NCBI GenBank assembly: GCA_947179485.1
Contig: OX359247.1
Coordinates: forward strand, 8,833,060 to 8,897,059
From: Allacma fusca
Lineage: Eukaryota; Arthropoda; Collembola; Symphypleona; Sminthuridae
DNA length: 64,000 nucleotides
Reading direction: 5' to 3'
Made by a program: the position numbers and the translations under genes. Below are positions 28,001 to 43,000 of the stretch, in pieces. The notes below the pieces were generated by a model. The model had not been told where the DNA came from, searched no databases, and saw only the letters and a program-made list of their open reading frames with translations. Each line of letters starts with the position of its first letter. The first letter of the stretch is position 1.

Positions 28001-31000
28001 CGGGGAACTTCCTTCGAAACGGAATGTGAATTTTTAAAACTAATGTTACTTGGGATGGTGAAAGTGCTTTTGAATTAATTTATGCCTACTAAATCCCGCT
28101 CCTTCTCTGGCCATGTATATTTTTTTTTGTAGTCGTGACAATTTGTTGGGGAATTAGAAGGTCCTTGACTGCTAATGTAAACTTAGTGGGGAATCGATAT
28201 TTTCCTCGTAAATCTTCCCCCTCTCAGATTTTCCCTTCACATGCAATTTTTAAGGGAGCATTGGAAAGATTTAGACTGGTTTTGTATGCAAGACTGATGT
28301 TTGGACTGTGAATAGTGTTTGGAGTGAAAAAACGTTTGTTTACTTATTGAACAGTTGGCTTTTGTAGTTTGTTGCTATTTTCTATAGGATAGATCAATGG
28401 AGTCACTCCTGGGTGACGGATTGAGGGTCCTAGGGTACGGGGGTGAGACGTGTTGAGTGGAATTGTATATCTATGTATCTATAGATACTTATTGTATGTT
28501 CGGAGAAAGTAAGTGTCATCTGAAGAGTGGAGTCATCTATGAAGTATTTACACTGCTGTGTGTGTGTGTGTCTGTGTGTATGTTCCTCCGAACATGTTAT
28601 GGTGTAAACACAAATTACAAATGATAAAGATAAAGGATGATGAAGTTTATAATGGTTGTGGTGTAGTTGGTTGGAGGAGAGCCTAGGAGAAAGCTAGGCG
28701 TATGTGTGTATCTACGTATATGGCTATATTTATGGTGTACAGAGTGAGTAATGCCCTGGGTTGGACATTGCAGGATGAAGAAGAGACCATGGTCGGGCCA
28801 CGATTGGAGTCTGATGAAGTGGAAAACGTGACGCGAAGTAGTTTGGGACTCGTGCCGTCCATTGAGGATGACGGTGAAAAAATAACATGTAAAGCAGAGA
28901 ATCCTTGGGTGCCTCGCAGCTTTGTGGAAGACTCATGGGTTCTCCATGTCGTCTGTAAGACAAACCATAAATCTTGTCCTGAGTTGAACCAAAAAGATTT
29001 TCCAATTTGGCAATTCCTCTCTTTCTCTCTCTCTCTTTCCCCGGCTCTCGGTCTATCCCTACTCTTAGGAATCAGGCACACATGAGTGGTGCAGTAGCAT
29101 GTGGCGTGACAGAACATACTTAAGTATGTACTTTCTCTCATTATTTCAAATCTGTAAAAATGAGAGATGAAAACAAATCCTAGGAGGGGAAACTATACAT
29201 TTAACTTATTGAGACAATTGTCTTCATCCCAAGGAGAAAATTCTTATTTACCATGTCCAGATACGTACATTTTTCTAATATGCACATACATTGCTTCCAG
29301 GGACAAAATAGATAAATTATGTGAGAGAACACAAAATTACAAAGCAGTTAAGGAGCCGTAGAGGAGGGACTGGAAGCAGAAGATGCCATCTTCAGTGGAG
29401 ATGAGCACTGTGATTGGAGGGAGAGAAAGCGGGAAATGAATAGTCTCTGGCAAAGTCATAAATTTCAAATAAAATTCAGAAACAAATAACTCGTTTCAAA
29501 AGTGAAAGCTCAAAGAGTTTATAGATACGAAGACCTCCCTGGAAAAAGAGAAAGTATGAGACGGAGAGTCGGTCCAAGTTTTACGCACAATTCTATCACT
29601 CCGTTGTCAGCTAGTAGTTGCCACATTCCCGAGAAGCTCGGACTTTGAAGTATGTTTCCTCCTTGTAAGGACCCGCTGAGCCTTGAAAACGAAACTTGCT
29701 TCCTAGAGAAAGGGAAAGCAGGCCAAATCAGGAGAATATAAAAGGACAGTGACAGAGTAGAGTGCGTAGGTACAAAGAATTTGAGCAGGTACTCTCTTCC
29801 AATGTATAGCTTTCACTGGGTTCCCCTTTCGATCTGAGTCATGTACGTACATATATGGACATAAGAGGAGAAGTCTCTTTTCTTTTGGACATTCCTTGAG
29901 TGAAGAAATTCTGGATTTTTGAGTTTTAGACGACGGCCAAGTCTTCTTGTCTCTTTCTTTGAATCTTTTTTTTTCTCTATGTGTTCCCTCCATATGTCTG
30001 TATGGGGACAAAGTTGAGACTCCCTCCAAGGAGGTTCAACTATAAAGAGAAAGTAAGAGGGAAAGCCAAGGGAAAAAAGTCAGGGAGGAATTGAAAGCGA
30101 GAAAGAAAGAAATTACATTGATATGTTTGTCCCGGTGTCTTTTCTCATTCACAGATCCACCAATGGCTGAACTACGACTGGGCTCTGCACTTTTACAGAA
30201 TGGAATCAAAGAAGGAGACGACGTCTATTTCGAATGCCATCTGAAATCCAATCCCCCTACTCAGAAACTATATTGGATGCTCAATGTAGGTTTTGCTTCC
30301 TGCACAAATCTTACGCACACATTATTTATGTATGTCTGTGGATGCTCTTCCCCGTCCCATACACTCGTACCTAATTTGCTATTTGCCGGGAGTTCTGCAC
30401 TCGCTTGTCATGTGCCAGATTGTCCACTCATACACATTTCCTTACAAGAAACTTCACACAAATAAACTTGATACATTCTACGTATATCCCTATATGAACT
30501 CTACCCTTCTAAATACACAACTTCATTGTTTCTAAATCCCAATAGAGCCAATGTAAATTCTTCCACAGGAACTGTAAGCTCCTTTCTCATCCGCACATAT
30601 TTGCACACTCAGGTTACAACTTACCACTCTTGCGTACATGCTCAAAAAGCTTGAGATCAGCATGTACAACTTCCCATAACATAAATACTTAAGCAATAAA
30701 AATGCTAGATCCCATAGCTTGCAAAATACTTCCCAGTAATACATTGCAGCCCCGTGGCTTTCACCTTTTTCCTACATACAACAGCAGTGAAGTCCTCCCT
30801 TGCTCTACTAACCTTGCGTTTTAGCAGGGGATATATTAACTCAATAAAGTTTACTATCCACGTGCAGAGCTGACCTTTGCAAGTACGAAAGTAATAATTC
30901 AGGACGCTTTCAACATCCACCTCCTCTGCCTTTGAAATAAGAGTTAGCTATTTACCACAGATTTACTACACGGCAAAGCCTTTTCCTAAAAAAAATCCAG

Positions 31001-34000
31001 ACCATTGAACTTTCACCAACCTTTTTAATATCAGCAAATCTAAATCTACATGTAGATAAATACATAGATACATTTGTATTGTTGTACTACAATTATGATC
31101 AGAACATTCCTCAAAGATGAGCATAACTTTCTCCTGAGCAATAAGTTTTTTTTATACAGCCAGCCAATTAACAAAAAAAATTATACTTCACGAGGACGCA
31201 TTGTAGGGACCATAGTGGACGTATGAACATATGTATGAGTTAAATTTAGCGAGACTGGCCAAGTCTCGGTCAAATATCGATATTGGATTTACGTTAAATT
31301 TGAAAAATGGATTTGAAAAAGGAGCTGTATTTTTTGCCTCAAATGATAATTTATTGGTAGTAGATACTTATAAGCGGAGTAACGAGAGCCTATTTTCTAG
31401 AACAATTTTTGAAATAGTGCTGACTAAGCTACTTTATGCGTTTGCAGAGGGAGCTGGGAGGGAGTGTTCTTTAGTGATATATTTTTTTGGAGGATAATGG
31501 CCGGTTATCAAAGTCATTGTGAAGGGTAGGAAGGGTCTGGGAAAAAACTAAAGCCGTATTAATTCGGTGAAGAGTGTTGTGAGAAGTCGTGAGAAATTAT
31601 GGTGATGGATATAGATTGGTTTCCTGAAGGGTAGAGTATAATGTATCGGAAGGATTGTGTGTAAAGACGTCTGATTATTACCTCGTTCATCCATTAAGAC
31701 CCCTAAAGAGCGGTCTTTGTATCGAAGTTATTACGGAGCTCCGTAAATCCTTTTGTTCTTCTTTGATCACTTGGCTCACTCTCTCTATAAAAGTCTTAAA
31801 GTCTACATTACCACCCTATTTGCACTACTTATTTTGGCAAGTTGGGAAGCCGGAGCTTCCTCAGGGCTATGGGCATTTATAAGTTTGCTCCATTATAGAA
31901 CCCACTGAGTCGTTTCATCCCCAGTTGAATTCCCAGAGTTAGTATTAGCTACTTTCCCGATTACAGGAGACAGCTTCCGTTCCCCTATTAGAAGTTTCCG
32001 GAGCGGGTCCGTATGCATGTAGATAGTCGGACCCTACACCCCAACCACCTTTGTGTACATAGTTGATGACATCTGAGAATCTTCTCGCCTTCAACGGCTC
32101 TACAAGATTAGTATCTATTAATAGCGGGGAAAGAATCACATTTTTTCATGTGACAATTTTAATTTCCCTTTCCCTATTATGGGCCGAAGCCAATGGGTTT
32201 TTTTCTCTCTCTCATCCGAGAGGGCTTACTTAAAATCGAAGCCCTAATGCACTTCCTTTATCCTTGTCTGCGGAAGAGCATATTCGACGGGTATTTAATT
32301 CAAGGGTAGTTCCTCTTCTTCATATGTATATACTCCAACACGACTCCTTTCCCCCATTGGGCTGTACATACACATTTTCACCTTACCCATCTCAAAGGCC
32401 CGGCTTTCACCCAGCGGAGCGGATCAATACTCTAACCATAATGAAGAGAGCCTGACAAATTTACACTTGTAATTTATTTCCCCAAATTAAATTTTGGCAA
32501 AAACTAAGAGAAAATTTCAATTTTAGGACCGACAACTTCACCACAACGTTTCTGCTGGAATCATCCTTAGTAACCAAAGTCTAGTCTTGCAATTAGTCAC
32601 CAGAAAGTCTGCCGGAAATTACACCTGCGTCGCGAGTAATCCCATCGGAGCTACTACAAGTAATGTCTTCCAACTCCGTGTTCAATGTAAGTATTTTTTT
32701 TCGGGATGTGTTTGGATTTATAATAATTATTAACGTCCGAGTCAAGTAAGTATAGACTCTGTGCTACAATGCACTGGATTGCCTCCTCCAAATTTATAAA
32801 TAAGGAGAAAGTCTTTGGAATACTGTAGTGCAGGGATCGCAAGCCAGAAAATGATTTTGAATGGTAATTATTCCCTCTCCCACGGTCCAGACTCATTGAG
32901 GATCGTCGTGTGTGAGAGATTTGGAAGGAACCGATACAACCTTCCGAGAAGGCAGGTATCTGGAGCTCTAAACTGTCTCTTGATAGGGTCTATTTATCGA
33001 CGCACCATCTTGGGATTAATAAAGAAGGAAGGCGGGGAGGGGAGAAGGCTCGGGAACGGTTGAGGCATAAAATCTGCATGAAAAACGTGCAAAATTACGG
33101 AAGGGAAATAGTGTTATGATTTCAGGAGTAAAGTAATGCAATCATAAAGTTGGGTTAGTTGGCTAATATTCCCAGCGATTACCATTCCACATTAGTAGGG
33201 AAATGTTCTAGTTACAAAGTCCAGTCTCTCGAGAGACCCAAGGGAATATCATTGGATTTGGTTAGGGGAAAAAGCGTCCTTAAGCGTACTTACTAATAAG
33301 AGCAAATAAGGAGGTCGTAGATTGAGGAGTGGGATAGAGGCTGTAATAATAACCTGAGCCATTTCTTCTGCCCCTATACAGACAGGATCATAGCTACATA
33401 CATGGGAGACCGAATGCGGTGGAACGTCTATGAATTCCTGGGTATTTTGTAGCATTTTAGTTTTAGTATGAACCGTAACTTGTACCTAATACGAGGACGC
33501 TCGTGTATGCATATAATTATATATATGTAGATATCTATGTACACGTAAGAAAACATTTTTATACTTGTATTACTGCTAACGCCAACTCAATTAGCATATA
33601 CGCTGGTACCTTCCCATGCAGTACTTTCCCCGTCCATTCATGGAGAAAGCAGAGGAGAAATCTGGTCTTGTAGCCCTCTCTCCACTGAGAGAGTGAGACA
33701 CACACATTCAAATGGACAAACTCCTCCTGGCTCTAGGAAATGCAACACTGGAGAGTTAAATGCCCTTGGTTGATTTTAAGATGAGATAGGAAGAAAGTAT
33801 AGTGTATTTGGATAGGAGAAAGTCCAAGTGTGTCGAGAGCAGGACAGACAAAACTATAAGGAGATGAAACAAGAAACAGCCCAGAAACTTGTGCACGGGC
33901 CAAATTCCCTATTGCGTTTGATGTTATGCAAATACGATGCTTTAGTTTTCAATATCTATAATGGAATTTGTTCGTACTTTGCGGACCAAAGAGGAATAAG

Positions 34001-37000
34001 GCTGAGGGATATTTAAATGATGGGGATCCAACGCATGTTAGAGTGTATCAACAAACAAGTAATCAGGAGAAGTTCAACTCTGATTCCGTGAGATGCTTTC
34101 TCCCATTTGTCTCTTTCTTAATTTCCCTCTTTATACTCTCCTGCCTCATTCGTTAGGGTTTGCTATAATATTTTAAGGGTGAGTTGTGCTTTCTAAGGGG
34201 GGATTTTGACAATTTTATCTGTGGAAGCCATCGAGATAGGAATTGCGTGACGGGCTAATTTTATTTAGTCATGCGCTCCTCATATATCACTTATAATTTC
34301 TTTTTTAATTAGCAAAATAATTATGTGGTTTAGTTTCCACTGGAAATCAGCTCGAAATTTCACACTCCCTTTCTTTATTAGTACTGGATTGCTTGTAGTG
34401 TGGGAGGCCTGGATCCGCAATGGAATCGCCCGGATGAAATGGATTAAAATATAATCGCAAGTGTACATAGTAGATGCAGTATTGCAATATTAAATATTCA
34501 GCCTTGGATTCAGTTGTATTTACTTAATCAGGGAGGTAGACGTTTCAGCTGCATTTTCCCTCCGTGAGGAAGTTTGTATAAAATTTAGACGCCTCCTGTG
34601 ATTTCATGGTACAGTCAAGTTAATCGAATTGGATTTGTTGGTGAAAGTCGGAGAAAGTTAGGGGGAAGTTTATTTGTGAGAAATAAACTACATTCCAGAA
34701 GAGTAACGGCTTCTGGGAGGAACATTAAGCATTTTTCCGACGTTTGGGGTCACAAATGGTATTGTTATTGGCCTTATTTTTGTTGAAACTTGAGCGCAAT
34801 TTCTTCAAACCGACCCCCTGGAAATCTGCATGCATGAAAGCCCACTATTTAAATTCAGGCAAGAGAATTGAGAAATGGGATTAATTTGGAAACTCTAAAT
34901 TACTTTTTCTGCCAACTATCGCCGGCTAGGACACAGCACGATAAGAGACAAGTTGGATAATCAAATCACAAGTAATAGGATTTGTGTAAAAGTCAAATCT
35001 TCATTTTCAGAGACAACTTCCTATAAGTACAATCACTCTCCCCATTGTCCTCGACAGTCTTTTTCCCTTTCCTACATAAAAGGGATACTTTGGGAGACCC
35101 GGATTGATTAACAATTAATTTCACTGTCACTATTTATGTCGCAGTTCTCAGCAGAAGCTTGGAGCGGATTTCCTATTATTTAAAGCCCACGGATGTCCGT
35201 ATGATCTCACGCTCAGACTTATGCACACGTCCATACATATGTACATATCTTCGTACGTGGTGGCATGCGTGGCGTGCAAAAAGCCTGGCGTATTCTTAAC
35301 AAAGTTTTTATCGCAGTAATTTAATTCTGAACTGCAAAGACAATAAATTATCGTCCAGCGTTTCTATGTCACTGCAGTATAAAGTCTTACTTTCAACAGC
35401 CAGTGTGTTCCCCCAGCCTGTCCCATAGAACCATAGGGTTGTAATTGCCACATGCATTTTTTCCCGCGTGAAAAATTTATTGGAACACTCAAATGTAATT
35501 AAGATTCAAGTTTATTGTTACAGTGATGGATGCTTTTTTCTGAGTGACAATCTGTCAAATCAAGTCTCTTTTCTAAAAATACGAAAACTGCTACTGTTCC
35601 TTACTTCCTAATTTTCCTGTTTATCTACCTTTATAACAAATGTTGTTATCTAATTTTTTGTGGGCTTCTTTGCGGTGAAATATTTGCTGAATATGGATTC
35701 ATTTGATATATGCCTCGAGATACAAAATTTGCATGTAAGTTGTACTGTAAGCACTTAACGTGCTGTGCTCTCTGTGTAAAGCCCTCCAAAGTACAGCAAT
35801 GTTTGTCAGATTTTGTTACTGATCAGACAAAGCATGTGATAACATGTCCAATATTTTAAAACAGAGGCTCATATTCATAATTCGTGCATTATTCTCGTTC
35901 TATAATCCAAACAAGACGGTCGTATGTAGATTAGTTTTCATTGAGTCTTGTTTTTGTTTCTATTACATAAAACATGTTCAAATAGGAATTTCACTGTCTA
36001 AATTCTATTAAATTCTTTCTCTAACTGAATCCGCGGCAGTGTTTTGATTCCACTTATAATCCAAACAAGCTTTCCCGTTCAAATTGGTACTCGAGATTTT
36101 ATTACGTAGGTACTTGAGTTTCAATTTACACTGTTAAAGAGATGTTTTTAAAACAATGAATTCAGTTGAAATAGTATTTAAATGTTGGAAACCTTGAAAA
36201 TACAAAATAAATTGTACTATTGTTTTTCACATTTTCATTGGTTTCAGTGGAATCCATTCTTTATTATAAATAGATACATAGAAAGCTTTCGAGCAACAAC
36301 TGTGTTCATCTTCGGGCTATCTACAACTAACTGCTAAAACTATTCGAACTAACTTTCTTTTACTTTATGTAATTAAATAATCCAAACCAAAATGAATGTT
36401 TATAGATTCTTTGAGTTCTTTCCAACTACAACTGTAATTTATCTTTCGCATTCAAATTGGTTTTTGTGGTATCAATTCTTTATTATAAATAGCAAGCTTA
36501 TTACATCATTACTATTTATTATTACTTATTGTACAGATTTTAAAGTGTTTTAATCCCATATGGTTTTGGCTATTGCTGTCCGTGCACTTAGAAAAGCAAG
36601 CCGAGATTTTTGCAATATTTTTGAATGTGATCTCTTCTGTTTGACCGGATACTGCAAATACGAAATGATCTATATTCAAAGAGAGTGCTCATCAAGTGCA
36701 GTAAAAAATATAATGGAAATATTTTCATAGAATGGTAGCATTCCTCTAGGAAGGAATCGTCTCGTGAATATAGTAGCTTGCATTTGAATATAGTTATCTT
36801 TAATTAAACGAGAAAGCGGTACGGATAGGACACTCTTAGTATGTATGTATGTATGTATGTAGATATGTTTAGATATATATGAACTCCATAAAAATCCATG
36901 CACTCGCGCAGTTGGATTTCCAACGGTGCTTGAACATACAGAAGAGTTGTTATCTTTCAGGATATAGCTGGCAGATCATATATTTGGCGAGAATTGAACT

Positions 37001-40000
37001 CGTTCTTCACACGCTGCCGTGTTCTACATTTATCATTCACAAGTCTCATTCAAATCCCTACTCAATCTAAGCATCAGTCAGCTCCACCGTGTGCTTTTAT
37101 AATTGAGCTCTGTTGCTCTCAAGCATAAATATTAGATATGTTGGAATTCAAAACGTTCTTTCTTTTTTATTCTATTCTCTCTCTCTCTGTCTCTCTCTCT
37201 CTGTCTCTCTCTCTCACACACTGTCTTCACGCCACCGACCTGTACTCTTTCATCTTGGAGAAAAACTTTCTCCTTTAGTTTCCACCCCTCCCACAGTCAT
37301 ATGTTCTTGGGTATTCCCAGAGTCAGTTAGCACTGCCAGGACTTTGAAGGAATTTATGAAGACAGTAAATCTATTTACTTGACATAGTGAGACCGGAACT
37401 TTTTACCAGGATTTTCAAACTTGCTTTCCCCTTCCTTTTACCTTTTCGTATTTTGTCATAAACGATTATTCTTCATCCATTTTTAGGTTCCATGGTTTCT
37501 AATTAAATCTTCCTTCCATTTCCTTGTGCCCATTACCCCTTCATGTAAGAGACAAAAATGTTCTGGTAGATGTGAGGATGAATATTCTCATATAATTTTA
37601 CATCTCATGGAGAAAGTAATTTCAAGAGGAGTGGGATGAGATGGGATGTTAACAGCATAGGGGAATTTCTCAAGCTTCCAGGAGCAGTAACAACTTTATG
37701 AGAGCATTTCAACTTCCATAGACAGCTATGGAGAGGCTCCCGTACGGAGACCTGTCTGCTGGGAAGGAAGGTTTTCATTCATTTTAAAATAAATAATGCA
37801 TATCAATCGTTTCAGCTCCTGCCGCTCTGGATTCACTGAGTTGGGATATATGTAGATGCTGTATGAGGCAGTGGGAAGTGTCTGTGTGTGTGGGTTTCTT
37901 GTGAAAACTAGGAAAGGGAGTTTATTAGGTGGTATAACATCCTCACGGTTAATACTCTCAACAAGAAAATGGCAAATGGCAAAGGAAATTGATGTAAACG
38001 ACTTTTACAGTCTCTGCTGATACCATACAACAGGGGTTTTCAGGAGTTCATGCTTATACACATGGGATTGGGACTATTATTCAGGGACGACGAGTATGCT
38101 CAATTTTAGCTTTTTCCCTCTTTTTCTCCTTCCCACTAAAAACCACATACGTAGATACTCGAAAAATTTCCAGAGGAAAATCAAGAGGATGGGAAAAACA
38201 GACTGACGGAGCTTTCACTTATTCCTCATCTGTAATTTCTCCTACGATACATTATTATTCAGAGTCATGCATATGTATACGCACATATGTACGTATTGCT
38301 TTCCCTTGTACGTGGAAATGTTGTCAGTTGGACCCGTAAGCTTTTCACCCGCGTTTTTATTAAATTACACAACTTTTACTCTCGTCAGGCTGAGATTTAA
38401 AATTGAGGTAGGAGCTATGTACATATAGATATGCCTTTCATTTAAGGATGTTATTTTCTGAATGATAAGACAGTCCTGAAAGGATTATGAATTTTGCTTT
38501 AAATACTGCAGGGACTTCGCTCATCATTTATTGTCACGTTGGTACATATTTTCTTATTTAATTTTGGAGTGAAAGTAATTTTGTTGGAAATTTCGCATTG
38601 AATTTGAATAATTATGTATTTTATGCTGTTTTATTGGTTAAAAGAGAGGCTACTAAAAGTAAATTAATTGGATATATCAGTAGATCTGGTTACATGCGCT
38701 GAATTCGGTGCTGACCTATTTCTTAAGGAGAAAGTAGGCTGAAAAATAATAAATGCTCAACATATGGCAACTGGTGTTTGCAAAAAAGTAACGTTCGCTC
38801 CGATTTTGCATATTTTTCTTTCACCTACATTCCCTCTTTTTTAGAGGGAACTCAAAGGGTTGAAATTAAAGGGATTGCATAATTCGGGTGGAACATCTCC
38901 CGGGTAAATGTAATGAAGGAATTTTCATATCATTAGTGAAAGCTTGTTTACATGATGTATGGGATGTTTTTTTCTGATAAGAACAAGTTCCTGCCCGAGC
39001 AGTTGATGTAAAGGTTATTTATGCTGAAGCTGAGGACAGGAAATGGAAATGCAAAAACCGGAGGCTGGTGAAAGCAAATTGGATACATTATCAATCAAGC
39101 TCATAATTAAATCTTATAGAGAGTATGCGGGAGAGAAAGAGAAAGCGAGAGACGAGGAGTTCATGAAAAAGCTGGGAAAAGGGCAAATGGATTTTTTTTT
39201 CTTAGGGCATAAATTATACGTACCATCAACGGACATATTCCATACGCACTACAACTTTGAAGGCTAAGGAGGGAGAAATTGTTCTAGTTTGTATCAATAA
39301 GTCAGGAATCGATCCAGACCAGCATACTTGGAAAGTGTGAGTTTCAACCAAATGTAATGGATGAGTTAGACGTATCCTCGATAGTTGGGGAAAGTAGGTT
39401 GGTTTATTAAACGTGCGTGTACATACCCACACTTTCGAGTAAGGCAAGGGTCTATTGCTCAATGGTTGTAATTACAACGCACACATCAACTTCCTTTTTT
39501 ATTGCGAGTGATAAGATGGATGATCGGGCCCTGCTAATGTTACTTGGGATTATTGGTTTAGATGCTCCAGTCTGCAAACAAGCCATGAATGTGGTGGTTG
39601 GGGTGTCCAAAGGAGAGAGAGTATCAATTAAGTGTGAGCTTGAGGCTGATCCAGAGGATGTCAATTTTCGATGGGACTTGGCCACCTCGGGACAAATGAT
39701 TCAAGTATCTCCATCTAAGTTTGCCAACTCCGGTTCCACAAGTCTCATCCACTACTCCCCTGCCTCCACTCATGACTACGGCTCACTATTCTGCCGAGGA
39801 TCTAATGTTGTCGGGACACAGATGGCGCCCTGTGTGTTCCAGGTCGTTGCAGCTGGTGAGAATATTTTTAAGCAGACTCCTTAAACCGCATGGATAGCAT
39901 GTACGCATCCTGTACTTTCACTTTCCCATGCTTTCTCTTTCCTTCCACCCGCTTTGGAACTAGTTCAAATCTCCCGCCCTTACCGCTCTCCAAAGTCGAC

Positions 40001-43000
40001 ATAGTACGAAGTGTGGTTGCGAGAGGGCGCTTTATGTTCTAAAATACGCTAGTGCTTAGTCTTTTATATTTTCTGAAACTTACTTACAGAAGAGTAAAAA
40101 CTTTGTGTTGATGTTTCATGGGTCTAGTTTTAATTCGCTTTACTGCATTACTCCCGGGTAAAACTTCAATTTTGTTCCAACAATTTGTAGGGACCCCAAG
40201 AGTTATTTTATTGCTACTTTAGAAGCACCAGAGTGCATTAAAATATCCGCAGGACCTGACACTCTATAAAATACGAGATAGGTTTAAGAAAAAAGGCTTG
40301 TCTTTAATAGCAATTTGTTTGGATATCTACCATGGAAAAAATGATATAAGAAGCTTCCGAAAGAATAAGCCTCCTGTTGTGGCCAGAGACGATGGACGAG
40401 GCTAATGAATAAATCGATAGAACACGATCCATCAAACCACAAATTTCATACCTACAATGGTCCCACTACAAATACGACATAAATGGGTTGAGCTCCCGGT
40501 CCCTTGGGAACTTCAAGTATGTAATTATAATTTAGTAAGGGAAAAACAATTCAGGGCTTAGTAAGTCATTGGAGTAGGAGAGGATCCCAAGATCGTAACT
40601 TTTAATGGTAGTGTTGCAGGTGGGCTCTTCCCTCGGAATTTCTCATTTTCTACCAGAAATTACGTCAAAAAATACCAAGGCTTAACTTTTTGTCTGTAGG
40701 ATCTTCTACTATAGCATTTGGTCCTCAGATTCTCAGTCAGTTCCTTGTAGTGGGATTTTGCAAGTGCACCGGAGGAAAATGTTTTTACGTTGAACTTTTA
40801 TAGGGAAAAAGATTTTCTACAGTATTTTTTTTAATACAAACTTTTACACTGTACTTACTCTCAAGGAAAATTTAATGTAACTAATTAATTGCTTGCTAAA
40901 AATAGTTCCTCTAAATTAATTAAGCCTTCTAATTTCAGCTATTTGTGAATCTTCGTTTAGAATTTCAAAACTACAATTTGTAGTTTTGTGAAACATTTAT
41001 ATAAAACAGTGAAAACAATCTGAGTTATACTTGAACAATTATTGTTCAAAAATAAAGCAGATTGTTTTCACTTAAATTCATTAAGAATAATTATTTGAAA
41101 TATATTTTTGAATTTGTTAACTATTACAGAAAAACCTTCCCCAGTGACCAACTGTACTGTCTTCAATGAGACAATGGATTCCGTGGAGCTGAGCTGTGAT
41201 GAGAGTCATGACGGAGGACTTGTGCAACATTTTGTTCTTGAAGTGTTTGAGATTGAGACGGGTGAGCTACGGTACAATGCATCCAGTAACACTGCCGCCT
41301 TTCATTTGGGCAATCTGACGCCAATCGGGACAGGTTTCCGCGTCCTGGTTTACTCCGTCAACCCTAAAGGCCGAAGTGAACCCTTCCGAATTGACGACCT
41401 CATCGTTAGACAATCAGAAAAATCTGCAGGTACAGACTTCTTCCCTCTCCAACTCGTCCTTGTGTTTTCCACGGACTCTATATGGTCCACATACCTTTCA
41501 CCATTAATCAACGTATATATGTTCCAATGGAGCACATATAAGCATCTGTGTAGGTAGTTATCATGTAATTCTTCCTGACAACAATGTGCTAACGTGAAGC
41601 AACCTGAGAGACGGGAGAGCCATATACACAGAGGCCCTTCATATGAAGGAAGAACCTTTAAAGGGAGAAGCGCTTTATATGGAGAAAGGACCTTTAAAAG
41701 GGAAACCGTTTTATATGGAGAAAACATGTTATATGGAGAAAGCACGTTGTAGGGAGAAAGCACGTTATAGGGAGAAAGTAATACATGTACGATACTTACT
41801 GCCAGCTCGAGTTTACGCATAACTGAGGACATACATTGATTCATTTGAGAGTGTGCACCTCCTGAGAGCCTGGTTGCATCGAAAGTAATTTAGGTGGGGA
41901 GACTTATATGTAGCTTGCTACTATTGTCGGGACCATAGTTCACATTGTATTTATTCTTTGGCAATAGCTACTTTGCGTATAACAAGGATTGCACGGATTT
42001 TGATTCAGCTCCGTAGATTGACCTCATGCATCACAATGAAATACATTCACTTTCCTTTCACTGCCTCCAATGAAATTTCAACCGTTACGCATGTCATATA
42101 CTTAAGGTGAAAAGTGTGGGTACATTGTATATGCATATTATGCACTTCCACTTTACTCTCTCTCTCTCTCTCACTCTCCCTCACTACAAAAAATACCTTA
42201 GGATTTTGAATAGCACGCCCTGTGTGTACCCCAAACACAAAGATGATCCTTACATTGAAATAAATTCTAAAGGTTCCTGCACGACCGCTTTTTCCAGGAA
42301 CGTACATACGTCTTATACGTGTAGGATTGAAAAATGGAAGGGTGAATGTTCCCACTATTTATTACAGTCGTATTCACCACCACGCCATCATGTTATCTCA
42401 GTGTTAAGCAAACCCAATGTACTCACACCCCTACACATACTACAACTGTATAATATTCCCATATTTCCTCCCTTCCGCATTCCACAATCTCCCCCTTCAA
42501 AGGCACGCAAAAGCAAAGACACAATAAATGCAATTCTGATTTACCTGGGAAGGCTTCCCTCAAGATTCTACATAAGACGTAATTGCTTCTGAAGATAACA
42601 TTCTCCCTGGGAGCATCCCATTGCATAGGGAGACTGCTGCTGAGGTTTTTGCTGAGGGAAGGCTTCCCCACAATTTTATAATAATTTACCTTCAAAGACC
42701 ATTGTTTCTTCTTATATTTTATTCCTGGTGTGTACACAGGAATTGGGAGTTTGCAGAGGGACAGGAGCCCAGCGTATAAAAATTTATGAGGAGGAATATG
42801 CGGAGTGATTAGTATATAACCAAAAGAATCCCCCGTACTTGAGGGTAATGTGGGCATAATTTCCTGTTTTATCTCCCTCAACCTGAAGGCATGCGGTTGT
42901 TGTTTTCTCAAGTGAAGCAAATGTTGTAAAAGCAGAGATGTCATTAAAAATTAATACGGACAAGGAAGAAAAGGATCCAAGAGAATTGAGTTCCAAGAAA

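Larger units (their letters stand above)
32687..39561 (+). other. Intron 8 (6.9 kb, phase 1)
   Basis: Non-coding. It holds a markedly AT-rich block with diverged local repeats (35900-36500), a TATG run near 36838 and a CT microsatellite (37176-37215). Several GGAGAAAGT words are present, including an adjacent GTGAAAGT-GGAGAAAGT pair at 34641-34658. Confidence 0.72.

Noticed and set aside
41350-41844. Minus-strand frame with repeated SPYNVL motifs
   Set aside because: It is made by the minisatellite at 41637-41779 and by the complement of the FN3 exon.
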